64,000 nt of DNA. Origin: Paenibacillus xylanivorans. Its GTDB lineage: Bacteria > Bacillota > Bacilli > Paenibacillales > Paenibacillaceae. Shown piece by piece: positions 24,594 to 34,050 of the stretch; positions within the stretch are counted from its first letter, which is position 1, and the number at the start of each line of letters is the position of its first letter. The notes beneath the pieces are model-generated. The model did not search any database. It worked only from the letters and a program-made list of their open reading frames with translations, and was not told the origin of the DNA. Where the stretch lies: contig NZ_LITU01000050.1 in the NCBI RefSeq assembly GCF_001280595.1, positions 35,877 to 99,876 on the forward strand. Reading direction: 5' to 3'. The position numbers and the translations under genes are program-made.

Positions 24594-25103
24594 ATGAAAG
24601 AATTACTTGAGCCTAATGCTTTTATCCTTTATATAATCATTTGTTCATATAATGAAGATTCATTTGTGAAGATTGGTCGAACAAGAAATATATACAATAG
24701 AATAAAAAATATTCAAACGGGATGTCCACATGAAATAAGTAATATATTTGTTATAACATCAGAATTTGAATATGAAGAAGAAATTATAGGACTTGAAGGA
24801 GTTATACATAAACTGATTGATAAATATCAAATGAAAGGGGAATGGTATCTAGCAACAGAGGAATTCTTTCAGATTTTCAGTAAGTTACTGGAACGAATAA
24901 ACAATAGTGATCTTAGTGATTACGTTTTTGAGGATGAAGAATTATTTTCACTTGATGAAGTAGAGATATTATTTCATAGCCATAACTACATTATTTATGA
25001 ATTGATTATGCCTATAAAACCCAATCAAATAGTAAAAGGCAGAAAAATACTAGATTCAATAGAGATATATACAAGCATCAAGAATCTGGAATTAAATGTG
25101 TAA
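24594..25103 (+). CDS. Cassette 13: GIY-YIG/T5orf172-like protein (169 aa)
   Basis: ATG 24594 after AGGAGG. The N-terminal half reads FILYIIICSYN ... FVKIGRTRNIYNRIKNIQTG, then a Glu/His-containing segment (GLEGVIHKLIDKYQMKGEWY), the pattern of the T5orf172 branch of the GIY-YIG nuclease superfamily (Tyr-Ile, Lys-Ile-Gly-Arg-Thr, and a Glu further on). The C-terminal half is unrecognised. No attC-like site follows, so it is either the oldest cassette with a lost site or the fixed end of the array. Confidence 0.65.
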   Translation: MKELLEPNAFILYIIICSYNEDSFVKIGRTRNIYNRIKNIQTGCPHEISNIFVITSEFEYEEEIIGLEGVIHKLIDKYQMKGEWYLATEEFFQIFSKLLERINNSDLSDYVFEDEELFSLDEVEILFHSHNYIIYELIMPIKPNQIVKGRKILDSIEIYTSIKNLELNV

Positions 25104-25157
25104 GTTATACTGTACGCACTCAGCTTAATTAATTCTTCTGATGTTTGTAGGGGAGTG

Positions 25158-25355
25158 TTACTCACTTTCTTCCCCAAGCAAATACCCTACTGATATCTCC
25201 AAAGCCTTAGCAATCATCACGACTTCATAATTTTGAACAAGACGATATTGACCTTCCAAACGTGAGAGACTAGTTTGACTGATATCTAAGCCCAATTTTT
25301 GCAATTTCGCTAGGAATTCTCTTTGTTTGATCTCTTACTTTTGCTGATAGTTACA
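25158..25355 (-). pseudogene. Truncated, frameshifted XRE-family regulator
   Basis: On the minus strand the frame EFLAKLQKLGLDISQ-TSLSRLEG ... VMIAKALEISVGYLLGEE is the second part of a Cro/C1-type helix-turn-helix protein, ending at 25158. Its N-terminal codons (SAKVRDQTKR) are in another frame, and a TAA interrupts the first. No start remains. It flanks the far end of the cassette array. Confidence 0.65.
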
Positions 25356-25380
25356 ATCTGGGAACCAATGATATTTTTTG

Positions 25381-25409
25381 ACACCGAAGGTTTATATCGG
25401 TGTTTTTTT
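25381..25409 (+). terminator. Rho-independent terminator at the array end
   Basis: ACACCGA / TCGGTGT stem with a short AT loop and seven T. It could end transcription leaving the cassette array. 25410-25578 shows no gene. Confidence 0.65.
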
Positions 25410-25578
25410 ATTTTAATTCGATTCCCGCATTAAAGCGATCAAGGTTTATCTTACAATTTGGATTAGACGAAAGTACTAGAATACAACTTTCGGGCATAGG
25501 AATCGCATTAAAAATGACTGCTCATGTCTAGCATTAACAAGACATGGTGCAGTTTAGACCCATCAGAGAGGTGGATGT

Positions 25579-25764
25579 ATGAGCCGGTTGCTTGACTTAT
25601 TGGAAGAGGAACGGCTCAAGCTTAATCAGCTTGGTGAGGTATCCTTGAAGCAAGCGATTCCGTTGTGGGAGAACCCTGAGGTTCAGGAACAGAGCCGGAG
25701 GGTGGATGAACTGGTGGCCCAAGTGAGTGAGATGAAGGCGAGACATAACCGATTTGTACGATGA
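25579..25764 (+). CDS. Small hypothetical protein (61 aa)
   Basis: A 61-residue, charged, helical protein (Leu/Glu-rich, with VDELVAQVSEMKARHNRFVR at the end), with GAGAGGTGG before ATG 25579. A coiled-coil-like C-terminal half is visible. No Spo0E-type SQELD motif is present. It is followed 36 bases later by a second small gene, so the two are probably co-transcribed. Function unknown. Confidence 0.5.
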   Translation: MSRLLDLLEEERLKLNQLGEVSLKQAIPLWENPEVQEQSRRVDELVAQVSEMKARHNRFVR

Positions 25765-25800
25765 TGAGCGAGGTACATAACGCGTAGGGGAGGAGAAGCA

Positions 25801-26103
25801 ATGGATTTTCCACGGTGGATGCAACGAGCGATTCAAGCAAGGCTGGATGAGGTATCTGCTCGAATCGAACATGATCCTGAACTTAGTCGTGTACGTGGGA
25901 AAGCAGATGAAGCGTTTGAATCTTTGTTCGAAGGGAAGGGTGTCGAACTGACACCTGAATATGCTGAGTGGGAGAATCGTTACATTGTCAGCAAAGGAAT
26001 AGAGTATGAGCGGTTGTACATTCAAGGGCTGAGGGATGGAATTCAACTCACAGTATCCTTGCTTGGTGTGTTGACGCCGGAGGAGATTGATACGAAGGCT
26101 TGA
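25801..26103 (+). CDS. Small hypothetical protein (100 aa)
   Basis: A helical 100-residue protein with GGGGAGG before ATG 25801, containing FPRWMQRAIQARLDEV and a conserved-looking YERLYIQGLRDGIQLTVSLL near the end. No recognised family. It pairs with the small gene upstream in a two-gene unit ended by the terminator at 26163. Confidence 0.55.
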   Translation: MDFPRWMQRAIQARLDEVSARIEHDPELSRVRGKADEAFESLFEGKGVELTPEYAEWENRYIVSKGIEYERLYIQGLRDGIQLTVSLLGVLTPEEIDTKA

Positions 26104-26162
26104 TCCACTAAAGCGAACCCATAAGTCAGGGGAAGCGACCTTCATCTCTATCTAAATAAAAA

Positions 26163-26201
26163 CAGCCGAAGCGTGTAACTATCGCTTCGGCTGGTTTTTT
26201 A
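26163..26201. terminator. Bidirectional terminator
   Basis: Perfect 11-base stem CAGCCGAAGCG / CGCTTCGGCTG with a T-run on the + strand and A/T-rich flank on the other. It serves the small + strand genes and the converging solute-binding-protein gene. Confidence 0.8.
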
Positions 26202-26226
26202 ATCTTTATTTTCCAAAATCCCAATC

Positions 26227-27909
26227 TTACTTCGCACTTACCGACTTGAACCATTCATTCACTTCTTGCGTGATCTGATCTCCGCCATTAGATTTCCAGT
26301 TGGCGACAAATTGGTCAAAGGCATCCACCGGCAGTTGGCCGTAGATGATTTTGTTGAAGGTTTCCATCTCGGACTGGCGGAGCAGGTTCCATTTGGATAC
26401 CATGGTTGGTGTGGCTGCGCCAGTGAAATAGTTTTGTTTACGGATGTCGATCTGGGACATAACGACTTTACCTGCATACCAGTTTTCCGGTTTACGGAAT
26501 TCGGCCATTTGTTTCTCGTACGGTGTTTCAGGCTTCTCGCCGTTGGCCAGCTTCACGAGTGTTTTCATGTACAGATCCGGGATACGTGCTGGGCCGGTCA
26601 GGAACGGGAATTCGTTGGAGAAGTCTTTGATCTTCTCTTTGTCACTGGTCGGTTGTCCGTCAATGATATCCCAGTCGTAACCTTTGGCGAAGCCGTATTC
26701 ATACTCACTGCCCGCAGCCGGGTTAGCCAGGTTATCGAGCAGGTAGTTGTAGTACAGGAAGATGGCTTCTGGATGCTTCGCATCCTTGTTAATCATGATA
26801 CTTGCGTTGACACCAGAGTTCTGCCACTTCGTACCGATCTTGCCATCTGGGCCAGCCGGAACAGGGTAAGCTTTATATTTTGAGCCAGGTACGTTCTTCA
26901 GCAGGTCAGGTGCAGGCCAGTCGGGTACCCAGTTTGCGCCAGGCAGAATGCCCGCTTTGCCAGCCGTCCAGCTTTCAGCGGATTTACCTTCATCCCACAG
27001 GGCGGAGTCGGTATGGATATATCCTTTTTCCATCCATTCAGCCAGCTTGGCAAGTGCTTGTTTTGCACCCGGGTTAACGGAGCCGTACTCCAGATTGCCG
27101 TTTGCGTCTTTGTTCCATTGCTCCTCGATTGTGCCATATGCACCGAACAACCAGTCGAGCTGCCCCATCCAGGTGTTGGTGTTATTTTTCAGCGAGATCG
27201 CCAGCGGGAATACTTTGTCTGGAGACAGACCGTCCGGGTTTTCGTTCTTGAATTTGTCCATGATGTTCTCAAGGTCTGCAATGGTTTTCGGAGCTTCCAG
27301 GTTCAGCTTCTCCATCCAGTCTTCTCTAAGCCAGAGCAGCGTATCGTCGTTATCGGTGTACTCCATGATCGGCATGTTGTATTTCTTGCCGTCCTTGGTG
27401 AACGGATACCACAGTTCAGGATGTGCTGCTGCGTGATCTTTCAGGGTCTGACTCGCGTACTTGTCGAACAACTCATCGATGGCGATGAATTGACCGGAGT
27501 CGATCAACTGATTGGTCAATACCGCATTGGTTGGAACGGATACGAAATCAGGCAGCTTCTCGCCAGAGGCGATTGCTAGTTGCAGCTTTTGTCTGTATTG
27601 ATCGTCATTGGCCGGATACCAGGTATCTTTATGCTTCATACCCAGCGTCTCCAGCATCCAGCGATCGTGAACGTTATTTTCTTTGGTGTCCCCTTGAACG
27701 TATTTCTTCGGCATCAATACCGAACTGAATTCGATGGGTGGGTCGTATTTTCCTTTGGCAAAAGCAGCTTCTGCTTCAGCTGAACCGACGGTCGCCGGTG
27801 TATCATCTTTGGTACCATTGTCACTGGCTGTATCGCCACTGCCGCACGCAGTGATCGTGATGAGCGCGATAACCATGAGCAGTGACCACCATGTTTTGAA
27901 TTTGATCAT
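26227..27909 (-). CDS. Extracellular solute-binding lipoprotein (sugar ABC transporter)
   Basis: A 560-residue lipoprotein: membrane segment and lipobox ITAC (Cys22), then a family-1-type oligosaccharide-binding fold of the large LplA/YtcQ class. Length and composition (many Trp, Asn, Gly) fit that class. It should bind a glycan or oligosaccharide outside the cell for the permease pair at 31870-33721. It is encoded on the opposite strand to the permeases, separated by the regulator pair, an unusual order. Transcribed alone or as the last gene after yesN-like. Confidence 0.85.
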   Translation of the reverse strand: MIKFKTWWSLLMVIALITITACGSGDTASDNGTKDDTPATVGSAEAEAAFAKGKYDPPIEFSSVLMPKKYVQGDTKENNVHDRWMLETLGMKHKDTWYPANDDQYRQKLQLAIASGEKLPDFVSVPTNAVLTNQLIDSGQFIAIDELFDKYASQTLKDHAAAHPELWYPFTKDGKKYNMPIMEYTDNDDTLLWLREDWMEKLNLEAPKTIADLENIMDKFKNENPDGLSPDKVFPLAISLKNNTNTWMGQLDWLFGAYGTIEEQWNKDANGNLEYGSVNPGAKQALAKLAEWMEKGYIHTDSALWDEGKSAESWTAGKAGILPGANWVPDWPAPDLLKNVPGSKYKAYPVPAGPDGKIGTKWQNSGVNASIMINKDAKHPEAIFLYYNYLLDNLANPAAGSEYEYGFAKGYDWDIIDGQPTSDKEKIKDFSNEFPFLTGPARIPDLYMKTLVKLANGEKPETPYEKQMAEFRKPENWYAGKVVMSQIDIRKQNYFTGAATPTMVSKWNLLRQSEMETFNKIIYGQLPVDAFDQFVANWKSNGGDQITQEVNEWFKSVSAK

Positions 27910-28012
27910 TGTTCAATCCCCCTACGATGTATGATCTTTACAGTGTAACTGTACCAATTTGGGCGGGAGGGCATCTATATGAGTTTGTTAGTTTCGATAG
28001 GACTCTATTATG

Positions 28013-29623
28013 TTATTTATGCTGGTCTCGGTACTCCTGCGGCGTGACGCCGAATTGGCGCTTGAACACTTTAATAAAATAAGCCGGGTCCATATATCCA
28101 ATTTCCATGCTGATTTCATATACCTTTTTGGTGGTCGTTACCAGCTTGTGACAGGCCCGATCCATGCGCAGGCGAGAGATATAATCACTGATGCCTTCGC
28201 CGGTTTCGATCTTATAAATCTTGGACAAATGGGTCGGATGCAGATTAACATGGTCGGCCAGTACACGCAAGGAGACATCCAGATGCAGGTTTTTATCCGT
28301 AAAATCCTGAATCTTTTTCACATACTCGGAACGGATATCCTTGATCTCGTTGGACGTGCCCTCCTTGAGTTTGCCAAGCACACTGAGCGACCATTTGCGG
28401 AGTTTACTGATGGTGGTAAAAGCTTCTCCACTCTGCAACCACTCGATATCGTCACCCATTAAGTTGGCCAAAGTCAGCCTGTTTCGGTGTGCGAGATTGG
28501 TGAACGAAGCCGTAATTAAAAAACCAGCCTCCATACAATGCTCCCATGATTCCGACCATTTCTCATCCAGCTCGGCACAGACGGCTAGTATTTTTTCTTC
28601 TGCCGCATCCCATTGACCACTCTCTAACAGATGAATGAAAGTGGGTGGGGTATACAGGACATCCAGCGGACCTTGTGCCGACGGAGTCTCCACGTCGCTG
28701 ACCCGCATGACGAATTCACGCTCGTCGCCGACAATTTGTCGGAAATAAGCGGAGGCATGCCGAAAACGATCATATAGCTGATCGGGAAATGCAAACCATT
28801 CGGTGATGACGATGGAGAGGGAACCCTTCAGAAACTGCTTAACTTTGGACTGAAGCTGTACGGAAAGCTTCTCCAGTATGGTTTCTTTGCCAATGTCGGT
28901 GTTGTTCACTTTCAGTTGAAGCAGAAACACCAGATATCCATGCTCCTCCTTGACGCCCCACACTTCCATAAACTCACCCATAATCTCTTCCGCCATATTG
29001 ATGACCGCATATTCAAGCAAGGTTTGGTCGTTGTTGTCATATTGCCCGAATTCTTCTTCCATACGTACAAGCATTAACGCGCAATCCCCGGCGTAGAAGG
29101 GTAGATCGTAATTCGCAAGTTTCCGTGCCCATTCGTTGGAGGCAATTCGATGTCCCTGCAAAGCCTCAAGGAGCAGTCGCCCCCGCAAATGCGGTAGGTT
29201 CTCTCGAAGGGTAAACTGGGTTCGTTTTAGTGAGCTTACGAGTTCCCATTCGGTATTTAATTGATCGATGGCCTTTTGAACGGCACCCATCAATTCATCG
29301 TCAGTCGGTGGCTTCAGCAAGTAATCGACGGCCTCGAACTGGATGGCTTTTTTGGCATAATCAAATTCGGAATGTCCGGATAAAAGAATACACTTTATTT
29401 TTTTGTCACGGACTCTGATTCGTTCGATCAGTTCAATTCCTGTCATTTCAGGCATCTGAATGTCCGAGATCACAATATCTATAGGGTGGGTATCGATCAG
29501 TTGAAGTGCTTCGTGTGCCGAGTATGCTTTGTGCACCTGTTCGATCCCCAGCGTATGCCAGGGCTTGGTCATGGACAGGTTATCTACCCAATGTGCTTCA
29601 TCGTCTACGATGATCATTTGCAT
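28013..29623 (-). CDS. YesN-type response regulator with AraC output domain
   Basis: 536 residues: receiver domain 1-120 with VDDEAHW, phospho-acceptor Asp54 in VISDIQMPEMTG, and Lys in YLLKPPTDDEL; a long middle region; and a C-terminal AraC helix-turn-helix pair (last 100 residues, with GYMDPAYFIKVFKRQFGVTPQEYR). It pairs with the YesM-type kinase upstream at 29893 and most likely activates the divergent permeases and/or the binding-protein gene in response to an extracellular sugar signal. Confidence 0.88.
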   Translation of the reverse strand: MQMIIVDDEAHWVDNLSMTKPWHTLGIEQVHKAYSAHEALQLIDTHPIDIVISDIQMPEMTGIELIERIRVRDKKIKCILLSGHSEFDYAKKAIQFEAVDYLLKPPTDDELMGAVQKAIDQLNTEWELVSSLKRTQFTLRENLPHLRGRLLLEALQGHRIASNEWARKLANYDLPFYAGDCALMLVRMEEEFGQYDNNDQTLLEYAVINMAEEIMGEFMEVWGVKEEHGYLVFLLQLKVNNTDIGKETILEKLSVQLQSKVKQFLKGSLSIVITEWFAFPDQLYDRFRHASAYFRQIVGDEREFVMRVSDVETPSAQGPLDVLYTPPTFIHLLESGQWDAAEEKILAVCAELDEKWSESWEHCMEAGFLITASFTNLAHRNRLTLANLMGDDIEWLQSGEAFTTISKLRKWSLSVLGKLKEGTSNEIKDIRSEYVKKIQDFTDKNLHLDVSLRVLADHVNLHPTHLSKIYKIETGEGISDYISRLRMDRACHKLVTTTKKVYEISMEIGYMDPAYFIKVFKRQFGVTPQEYRDQHK

Positions 29624-29892
29624 GTTGTATTGTCTCCTTAGTGGTTGAACGCAGACATCTGTACACTTGCCACTCCGATGACAGAATAACCTTCCGATCG
29701 CTGTTATCCCCAGATTTATTGAATGAATTTTATAATGTGTAAATCTGGTGATAGCTTATGCTTCCGATGTAGCTTTCTTTCAGAAAGCTTTCAGGCGAGC
29801 ACTCCGTTTCTTCAGGTTTTTTCTGTCCTCTGCGTTATCGTGTACGTGATCTTGTTCAAAATTAAATCGTCAATTTATTGTTTGTATTAACT

Positions 29893-31698
29893 TTAACTCT
29901 TACAAGTATCTCCTCGCTCCGTATCCTCTTTGGGGATCTCCCAGATCATTTCGGTTCTGAATCCGCCGAGAGGGGAGGGACCGAATAGAAGGTAGGATTG
30001 ATTGCCGAATAGGTGCATGATTCGCTGATTTGTGTTCCAGAGGCCACAGCCCATTTCCTCCTGCAGCGGCTGCTGCATTTTCAGATTCAACGCCTCCAAC
30101 TGCTCCGGGCTCAAGCCAGGTCCGTCGTCATCAATATAAATTTTACAGAATCCGTTTGAGATCTCGCCCGTAATTCGAATTTCACCGGATGAATACGACT
30201 TCGCCACGCCATGAATGACCGAGTTCTCCACAATGGGTTGAAGCATTAATCGTGGTACAGACTGCGCAAGCATATCCTCAGGGATGTCGATGTGATATTC
30301 AATTCTGCCATTACGCAGCTTCTGGATATCCAAATAGTTGACGAGCAGATTGATCTCTTCCTTCAAAGAAGATGTCTCGCGCTCCACTCGTGTCGTATAG
30401 CGATAATAGGCACTGAGGTTATGTGCCATGGAGACAACGGCTTGCTCGTCCTTCATCTGGGCCATGTTGATGATATAGCCAAGACAATTATATAGAAAAT
30501 GAGGATTGATCTGCGCCTGTAGCTGTTTCAGCGTAGCTTCCTTGGCTCTGATCTTTTCCTGGAACACGTTCTCGATCAGGTCTTGAATCTGATGTGACAT
30601 ATCATTAAATCGGTGGAACAAAAACGAGAACTCATTCTGATCCTTGCTATGCAAACGTACGGAATAATCTCCGCGCTGCACGCGGCGTAAGCCTTGGATC
30701 AGCTTTTTGATCGGATATTGAATGTTTCTATATAACAGGATCGAAGCGGAAATGCCCACCACAAACAGCAGAATCATAAAGAGATAGAACAAGTTCCGAC
30801 TGAGCGAGATCGGCTGTAGAATCTGATAGAGTGGTACCACATCGACCAAATGCCAATCCAGATAGGAGGATTTCACCGAGCTAACCAGATACTTTTTCCC
30901 GTTCAGCTTGACGACATCCTGTGTGGTGTCCTCGGACGAGTGTTCATCCAGATAACGAATGAGTTCCTCGGATAGCTGCTTGTCTGCACTGCGGTTCAGA
31001 ATGGGCGAATTTCCTTTGTGATAAAAGAAGGGATCACCTTGTCCACCTTCCTTATACGTATCCAGCATGTTCTGAATGTTCTCATAACTGAAGCTGGCTT
31101 CAATGACCAGATTGCTTCCCGTCAACATGCCCGGCTGGGCCAAGGAATCGGTAAAGAACCAGTAGAAGGATTTCATATCCTCTTTTGATTCAGCACTTTG
31201 ATCACCGTATGTCCATTGTCCGCTCATATTTCTTTTCAGATAATCCTCATCATACCCGGATGTTCTATTATAGTTGGCAATGACATCTTCATTCTGCTGT
31301 GAATGCACAGCGTATCGGGTAGGCCATATATCAGTAACCCCCGATTGAAGCATCAGCTTTTCCTGAATGACATATCGGGTCTGCATCTTGTCATACCGAT
31401 CATTCCAAATGTTCAAGCCATTGAATGCTCTGACATTGGGATCTCTGGAGAGAATAAGACTGAAATCCATCATTTGATTGATTCGGGAGTCGATCTGACT
31501 GGATAAAAACGTGAGCTGCTTCGTATTGGAAACCTGTAGCTCTTTGCTTACAACATCATAAGTGACGTTGTTCGAGTAGGTATACATGATAATAATGGGG
31601 ATGAACAGGACCACAATTAAACAGTTTATTTTGGCAAACAGACTAAACCGGGATCTGGACGTTCTTCCAAATGATATAAAGCGCTTCCATATATTCAT
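29893..31698 (-). CDS. YesM-type sensor histidine kinase
   Basis: 601 residues: N-terminal membrane helix (about 22-45), large extracytoplasmic sensor (to about 300), second membrane helix (about 302-325), HAMP (326-380), His_kinase domain with QINPHFLYNCL (phospho-His in NPHF), and an HATPase with LQPIVENSVIHG and DDGPGLSPEQL. This is the two-membrane-helix kinase of the YesM family. It is transcribed before the YesN-like regulator, with a 270-base gap (29624-29892) that shows no gene. Confidence 0.88.
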   Translation of the reverse strand: MNIWKRFISFGRTSRSRFSLFAKINCLIVVLFIPIIIMYTYSNNVTYDVVSKELQVSNTKQLTFLSSQIDSRINQMMDFSLILSRDPNVRAFNGLNIWNDRYDKMQTRYVIQEKLMLQSGVTDIWPTRYAVHSQQNEDVIANYNRTSGYDEDYLKRNMSGQWTYGDQSAESKEDMKSFYWFFTDSLAQPGMLTGSNLVIEASFSYENIQNMLDTYKEGGQGDPFFYHKGNSPILNRSADKQLSEELIRYLDEHSSEDTTQDVVKLNGKKYLVSSVKSSYLDWHLVDVVPLYQILQPISLSRNLFYLFMILLFVVGISASILLYRNIQYPIKKLIQGLRRVQRGDYSVRLHSKDQNEFSFLFHRFNDMSHQIQDLIENVFQEKIRAKEATLKQLQAQINPHFLYNCLGYIINMAQMKDEQAVVSMAHNLSAYYRYTTRVERETSSLKEEINLLVNYLDIQKLRNGRIEYHIDIPEDMLAQSVPRLMLQPIVENSVIHGVAKSYSSGEIRITGEISNGFCKIYIDDDGPGLSPEQLEALNLKMQQPLQEEMGCGLWNTNQRIMHLFGNQSYLLFGPSPLGGFRTEMIWEIPKEDTERGDTCKS

Positions 31699-31869
31699 AA
31701 AGTGTCTCCTTCAAATTCGTGTGTAAACAACCTCTTCAGATGATATTCCTAACAAAACACTATCAAGCCTAACAATGTTATATAGTCAGACCTGAGAAAT
31801 GCCTGATACTATTTATAGCAGAGATCCCCATTACACACAAAAACTTTTTTTTGGGAACAGGAGCGCGCT

Positions 31870-32832
31870 ATGGAGGCTAATATGGAAGCTAACCGGGTAC
31901 CTCAGGCGGACATTGGGAGCAAGCCGAACAGAAAAACAAAAAAACGCTACAAACAACCATGGATTCTGCACTTGATGGTGTTGCCGGCGGCCATTATGGT
32001 CTTTATTTTTTCATACATTCCGATGTCCGGGATTTTGATGGCATTTCAAGACTATAAACCTGCACTGGGTTTTTTCGATTCTGAATGGGTCGGACTGAAG
32101 CATTTCAGATACATGTGGGAAAATGATTATTTCCTGCAAATTACGTGGAATACGCTGTTTTTTGCCTGTTCCAAGATCATTATGAACCTAATTATTCCGT
32201 TTGTCTTCGCCTTGTTGCTTAATGAGGTACGGAAGATGGCGCTGAAAAGAACGATTCAAACACTCGTATATCTTCCGCACTTTTTGTCTTGGGTTACACT
32301 GTCGGGCATTCTGATCGACATTCTTGCCCAAACGGGTATTGTCAATCAGTTCCTGGTTTCGGTATTCGGCATCAAGCCAATCTTCTTCCTTGGGGATGGC
32401 AGCTGGTTCCGGTTTACGATTATTGCGAGTGATGTCTGGAAAGAGTTTGGATTCAACACGATCATTTTCCTCGCGGCACTGTCCGGCATTAACCCGGCAC
32501 TCTATGAAGCAGCTGAAGTGGATGGGGCGGGGCGCTGGAAGCAAACGATGTATATTACCATCCCGGCACTTATTCCGATTGGGATCGTCATTGCAACCCT
32601 GGCACTAGGTAATGTGCTCAACGCCAACTTTGACCAGATCTTTAACTTATATAGTCCATTGATTTATCAGCAAGGAGATATTATCGATACGTTTGTGTAT
32701 AGAGAAGGTCTGCTAAGTGGACAGTTCAGTTTCGCTACCGCCGTGAATCTGTTCAAATCGGTCATTAGTTTGATCCTGATTGTGATCTCCTACCGACTGG
32801 CTTACCGATTCGCTGGATACCGAATTTTCTAG
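31870..32832 (+). CDS. Carbohydrate ABC transporter permease (LplB/UgpA type)
   Basis: 320 residues, six membrane helices after a basic cytoplasmic N-terminus (NRKTKKRYKQPW). The EAA loop reads YEAAEVDGAGRWKQ followed by ITIPALIPI. It forms a heterodimeric channel with the next permease; the ATPase is likely a shared MsmK-type protein encoded elsewhere. A start at ATG 31870 lacks a clear site, while ATG 31882 (MEANRVPQ) follows GGAGG, so the true start may be 31882. Divergent from the kinase gene. Confidence 0.85.
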   Translation: MEANMEANRVPQADIGSKPNRKTKKRYKQPWILHLMVLPAAIMVFIFSYIPMSGILMAFQDYKPALGFFDSEWVGLKHFRYMWENDYFLQITWNTLFFACSKIIMNLIIPFVFALLLNEVRKMALKRTIQTLVYLPHFLSWVTLSGILIDILAQTGIVNQFLVSVFGIKPIFFLGDGSWFRFTIIASDVWKEFGFNTIIFLAALSGINPALYEAAEVDGAGRWKQTMYITIPALIPIGIVIATLALGNVLNANFDQIFNLYSPLIYQQGDIIDTFVYREGLLSGQFSFATAVNLFKSVISLILIVISYRLAYRFAGYRIF

Positions 32833-32848
32833 AAAGGATGACGAACTC

Positions 32849-33721
32849 ATGTATCATAAAACGATGCCTTACCGCATATTCAGCATAATCAACAATGTGT
32901 TACTGACCATCCTTTCACTGCTCTGCTTGCTGCCTTTATATCACTTGCTCATGGTATCGCTTAGCTCAACTGCACCTGCCAATGCTGGACTGGTGACGTT
33001 CTGGCCGATTGGATTTACACTGGAGGCGTATGCCAAGACGTTTGCCAATACCAATTTCCTCTCCTCCTTGTGGGTATCCGTGGAGCGGACGGTGCTGGGA
33101 ACGGGGCTTGCATTAATCGTCAATACGATTGCAGCCTATGCGCTCTCCAAGGAGACGCGGGTATTCCGCGCACGTAACATCTATCTGTGGTATTTTGTCA
33201 TTACGATGCTGTTCAGCGGTGGCCTCATTCCGGGGTATATCCTGATTCTGAAGCTGGGACTGATGAACACGTTGCTGGCCTTGATTCTGCCGGGATTGGT
33301 TGCGGTGTTCAACATTATTCTGCTGCTGAATTTCTTCCGGACTGTACCGAAGGATCTGGAGGAAGCTGCATTTATTGATGGAGCAGGACATTTTCAGACG
33401 TTTATCAAAATCTATCTGCCTGTCTCCGTACCCGTTATTGCCACGGTTTCGCTCTTCATGATGGTCGGGCATTGGAACGCGTACTTTGATGGAATCATCT
33501 ACATCCGTGATGCGGAAAAGCTGCCACTGGCGACATTCATGCAGACGATCATCGTGCAGGCGGATATGTCGAAGCTCGATCCGGAAGCTGTTGCGAATCT
33601 GTCCCAGCGGACCATTCGGGCTTCGCAGATCTTTATCAGTGCGCTGCCGATCCTGCTCGTGTATCCGTTCCTGCAACGTTATTTTGTAACCGGGATTGTG
33701 GTTGGGGCTGTGAAGGAGTAG
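32849..33721 (+). CDS. Carbohydrate ABC transporter permease (YtcP/AraQ type)
   Basis: 290 residues, six membrane helices. The EAA loop reads EEAAFIDGAGHFQTFIKIYLP. The C-terminus YFVTGIVVGAVKE is diagnostic of the YtcP-like second permease. It starts 17 bases after the first permease stop, with AAAGGATG before it, so the two are one operon. Confidence 0.88.
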   Translation: MYHKTMPYRIFSIINNVLLTILSLLCLLPLYHLLMVSLSSTAPANAGLVTFWPIGFTLEAYAKTFANTNFLSSLWVSVERTVLGTGLALIVNTIAAYALSKETRVFRARNIYLWYFVITMLFSGGLIPGYILILKLGLMNTLLALILPGLVAVFNIILLLNFFRTVPKDLEEAAFIDGAGHFQTFIKIYLPVSVPVIATVSLFMMVGHWNAYFDGIIYIRDAEKLPLATFMQTIIVQADMSKLDPEAVANLSQRTIRASQIFISALPILLVYPFLQRYFVTGIVVGAVKE

Positions 33722-33897
33722 TTGAATGTAGGGGTTAGAATAGGGTTTGAAAAAGGAGTTGCTGAACTGGTGGAAGGCCAGGGAGGTGGCTTCTTTTTTT
33801 GATGAAAAAAGAACAATAAATGGGTGTCTTTACCCATCCCCTCAAAATGGTGGAATAAGAAACCTTCAAAACTCCATGCTCATATCCTACAATGCAA

Positions 33898-33935
33898 AAC
33901 GAGCGCTTTTCTCTTATTCAAGAAAGGCGCTCGTT
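33898..33935. terminator. Hairpin downstream of the permease operon
   Basis: AACGAGCGC / GCGCTCGTT stem with an inner TTTCT-rich pairing. On the minus strand it is followed by TTTTGC, so it may end the VOC gene at 34051, or close the permease operon. The stretch 33722-34050 has no supported gene. Confidence 0.45.
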
Positions 33936-34050
33936 GATTGAAGACTTGATTTAAAGATAACTTTATTATATTAGAGGAATACGGCAATGAATATATTTTA
34001 CGAATCGTTGCCACTCCCTGAATTGAGGCCTCACTCACTTTAAATGTCTG

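Noticed and set aside
26266..27934. Several long + strand frames over the solute-binding-protein gene
   Set aside because: They are complementary-strand shadows of the minus-strand gene, with no ribosome sites and overlapping each other.
33747..33941. 64-residue frame after the permease operon
   Set aside because: TTG start without a proper site, low-complexity composition and overlap with a hairpin; not supported.
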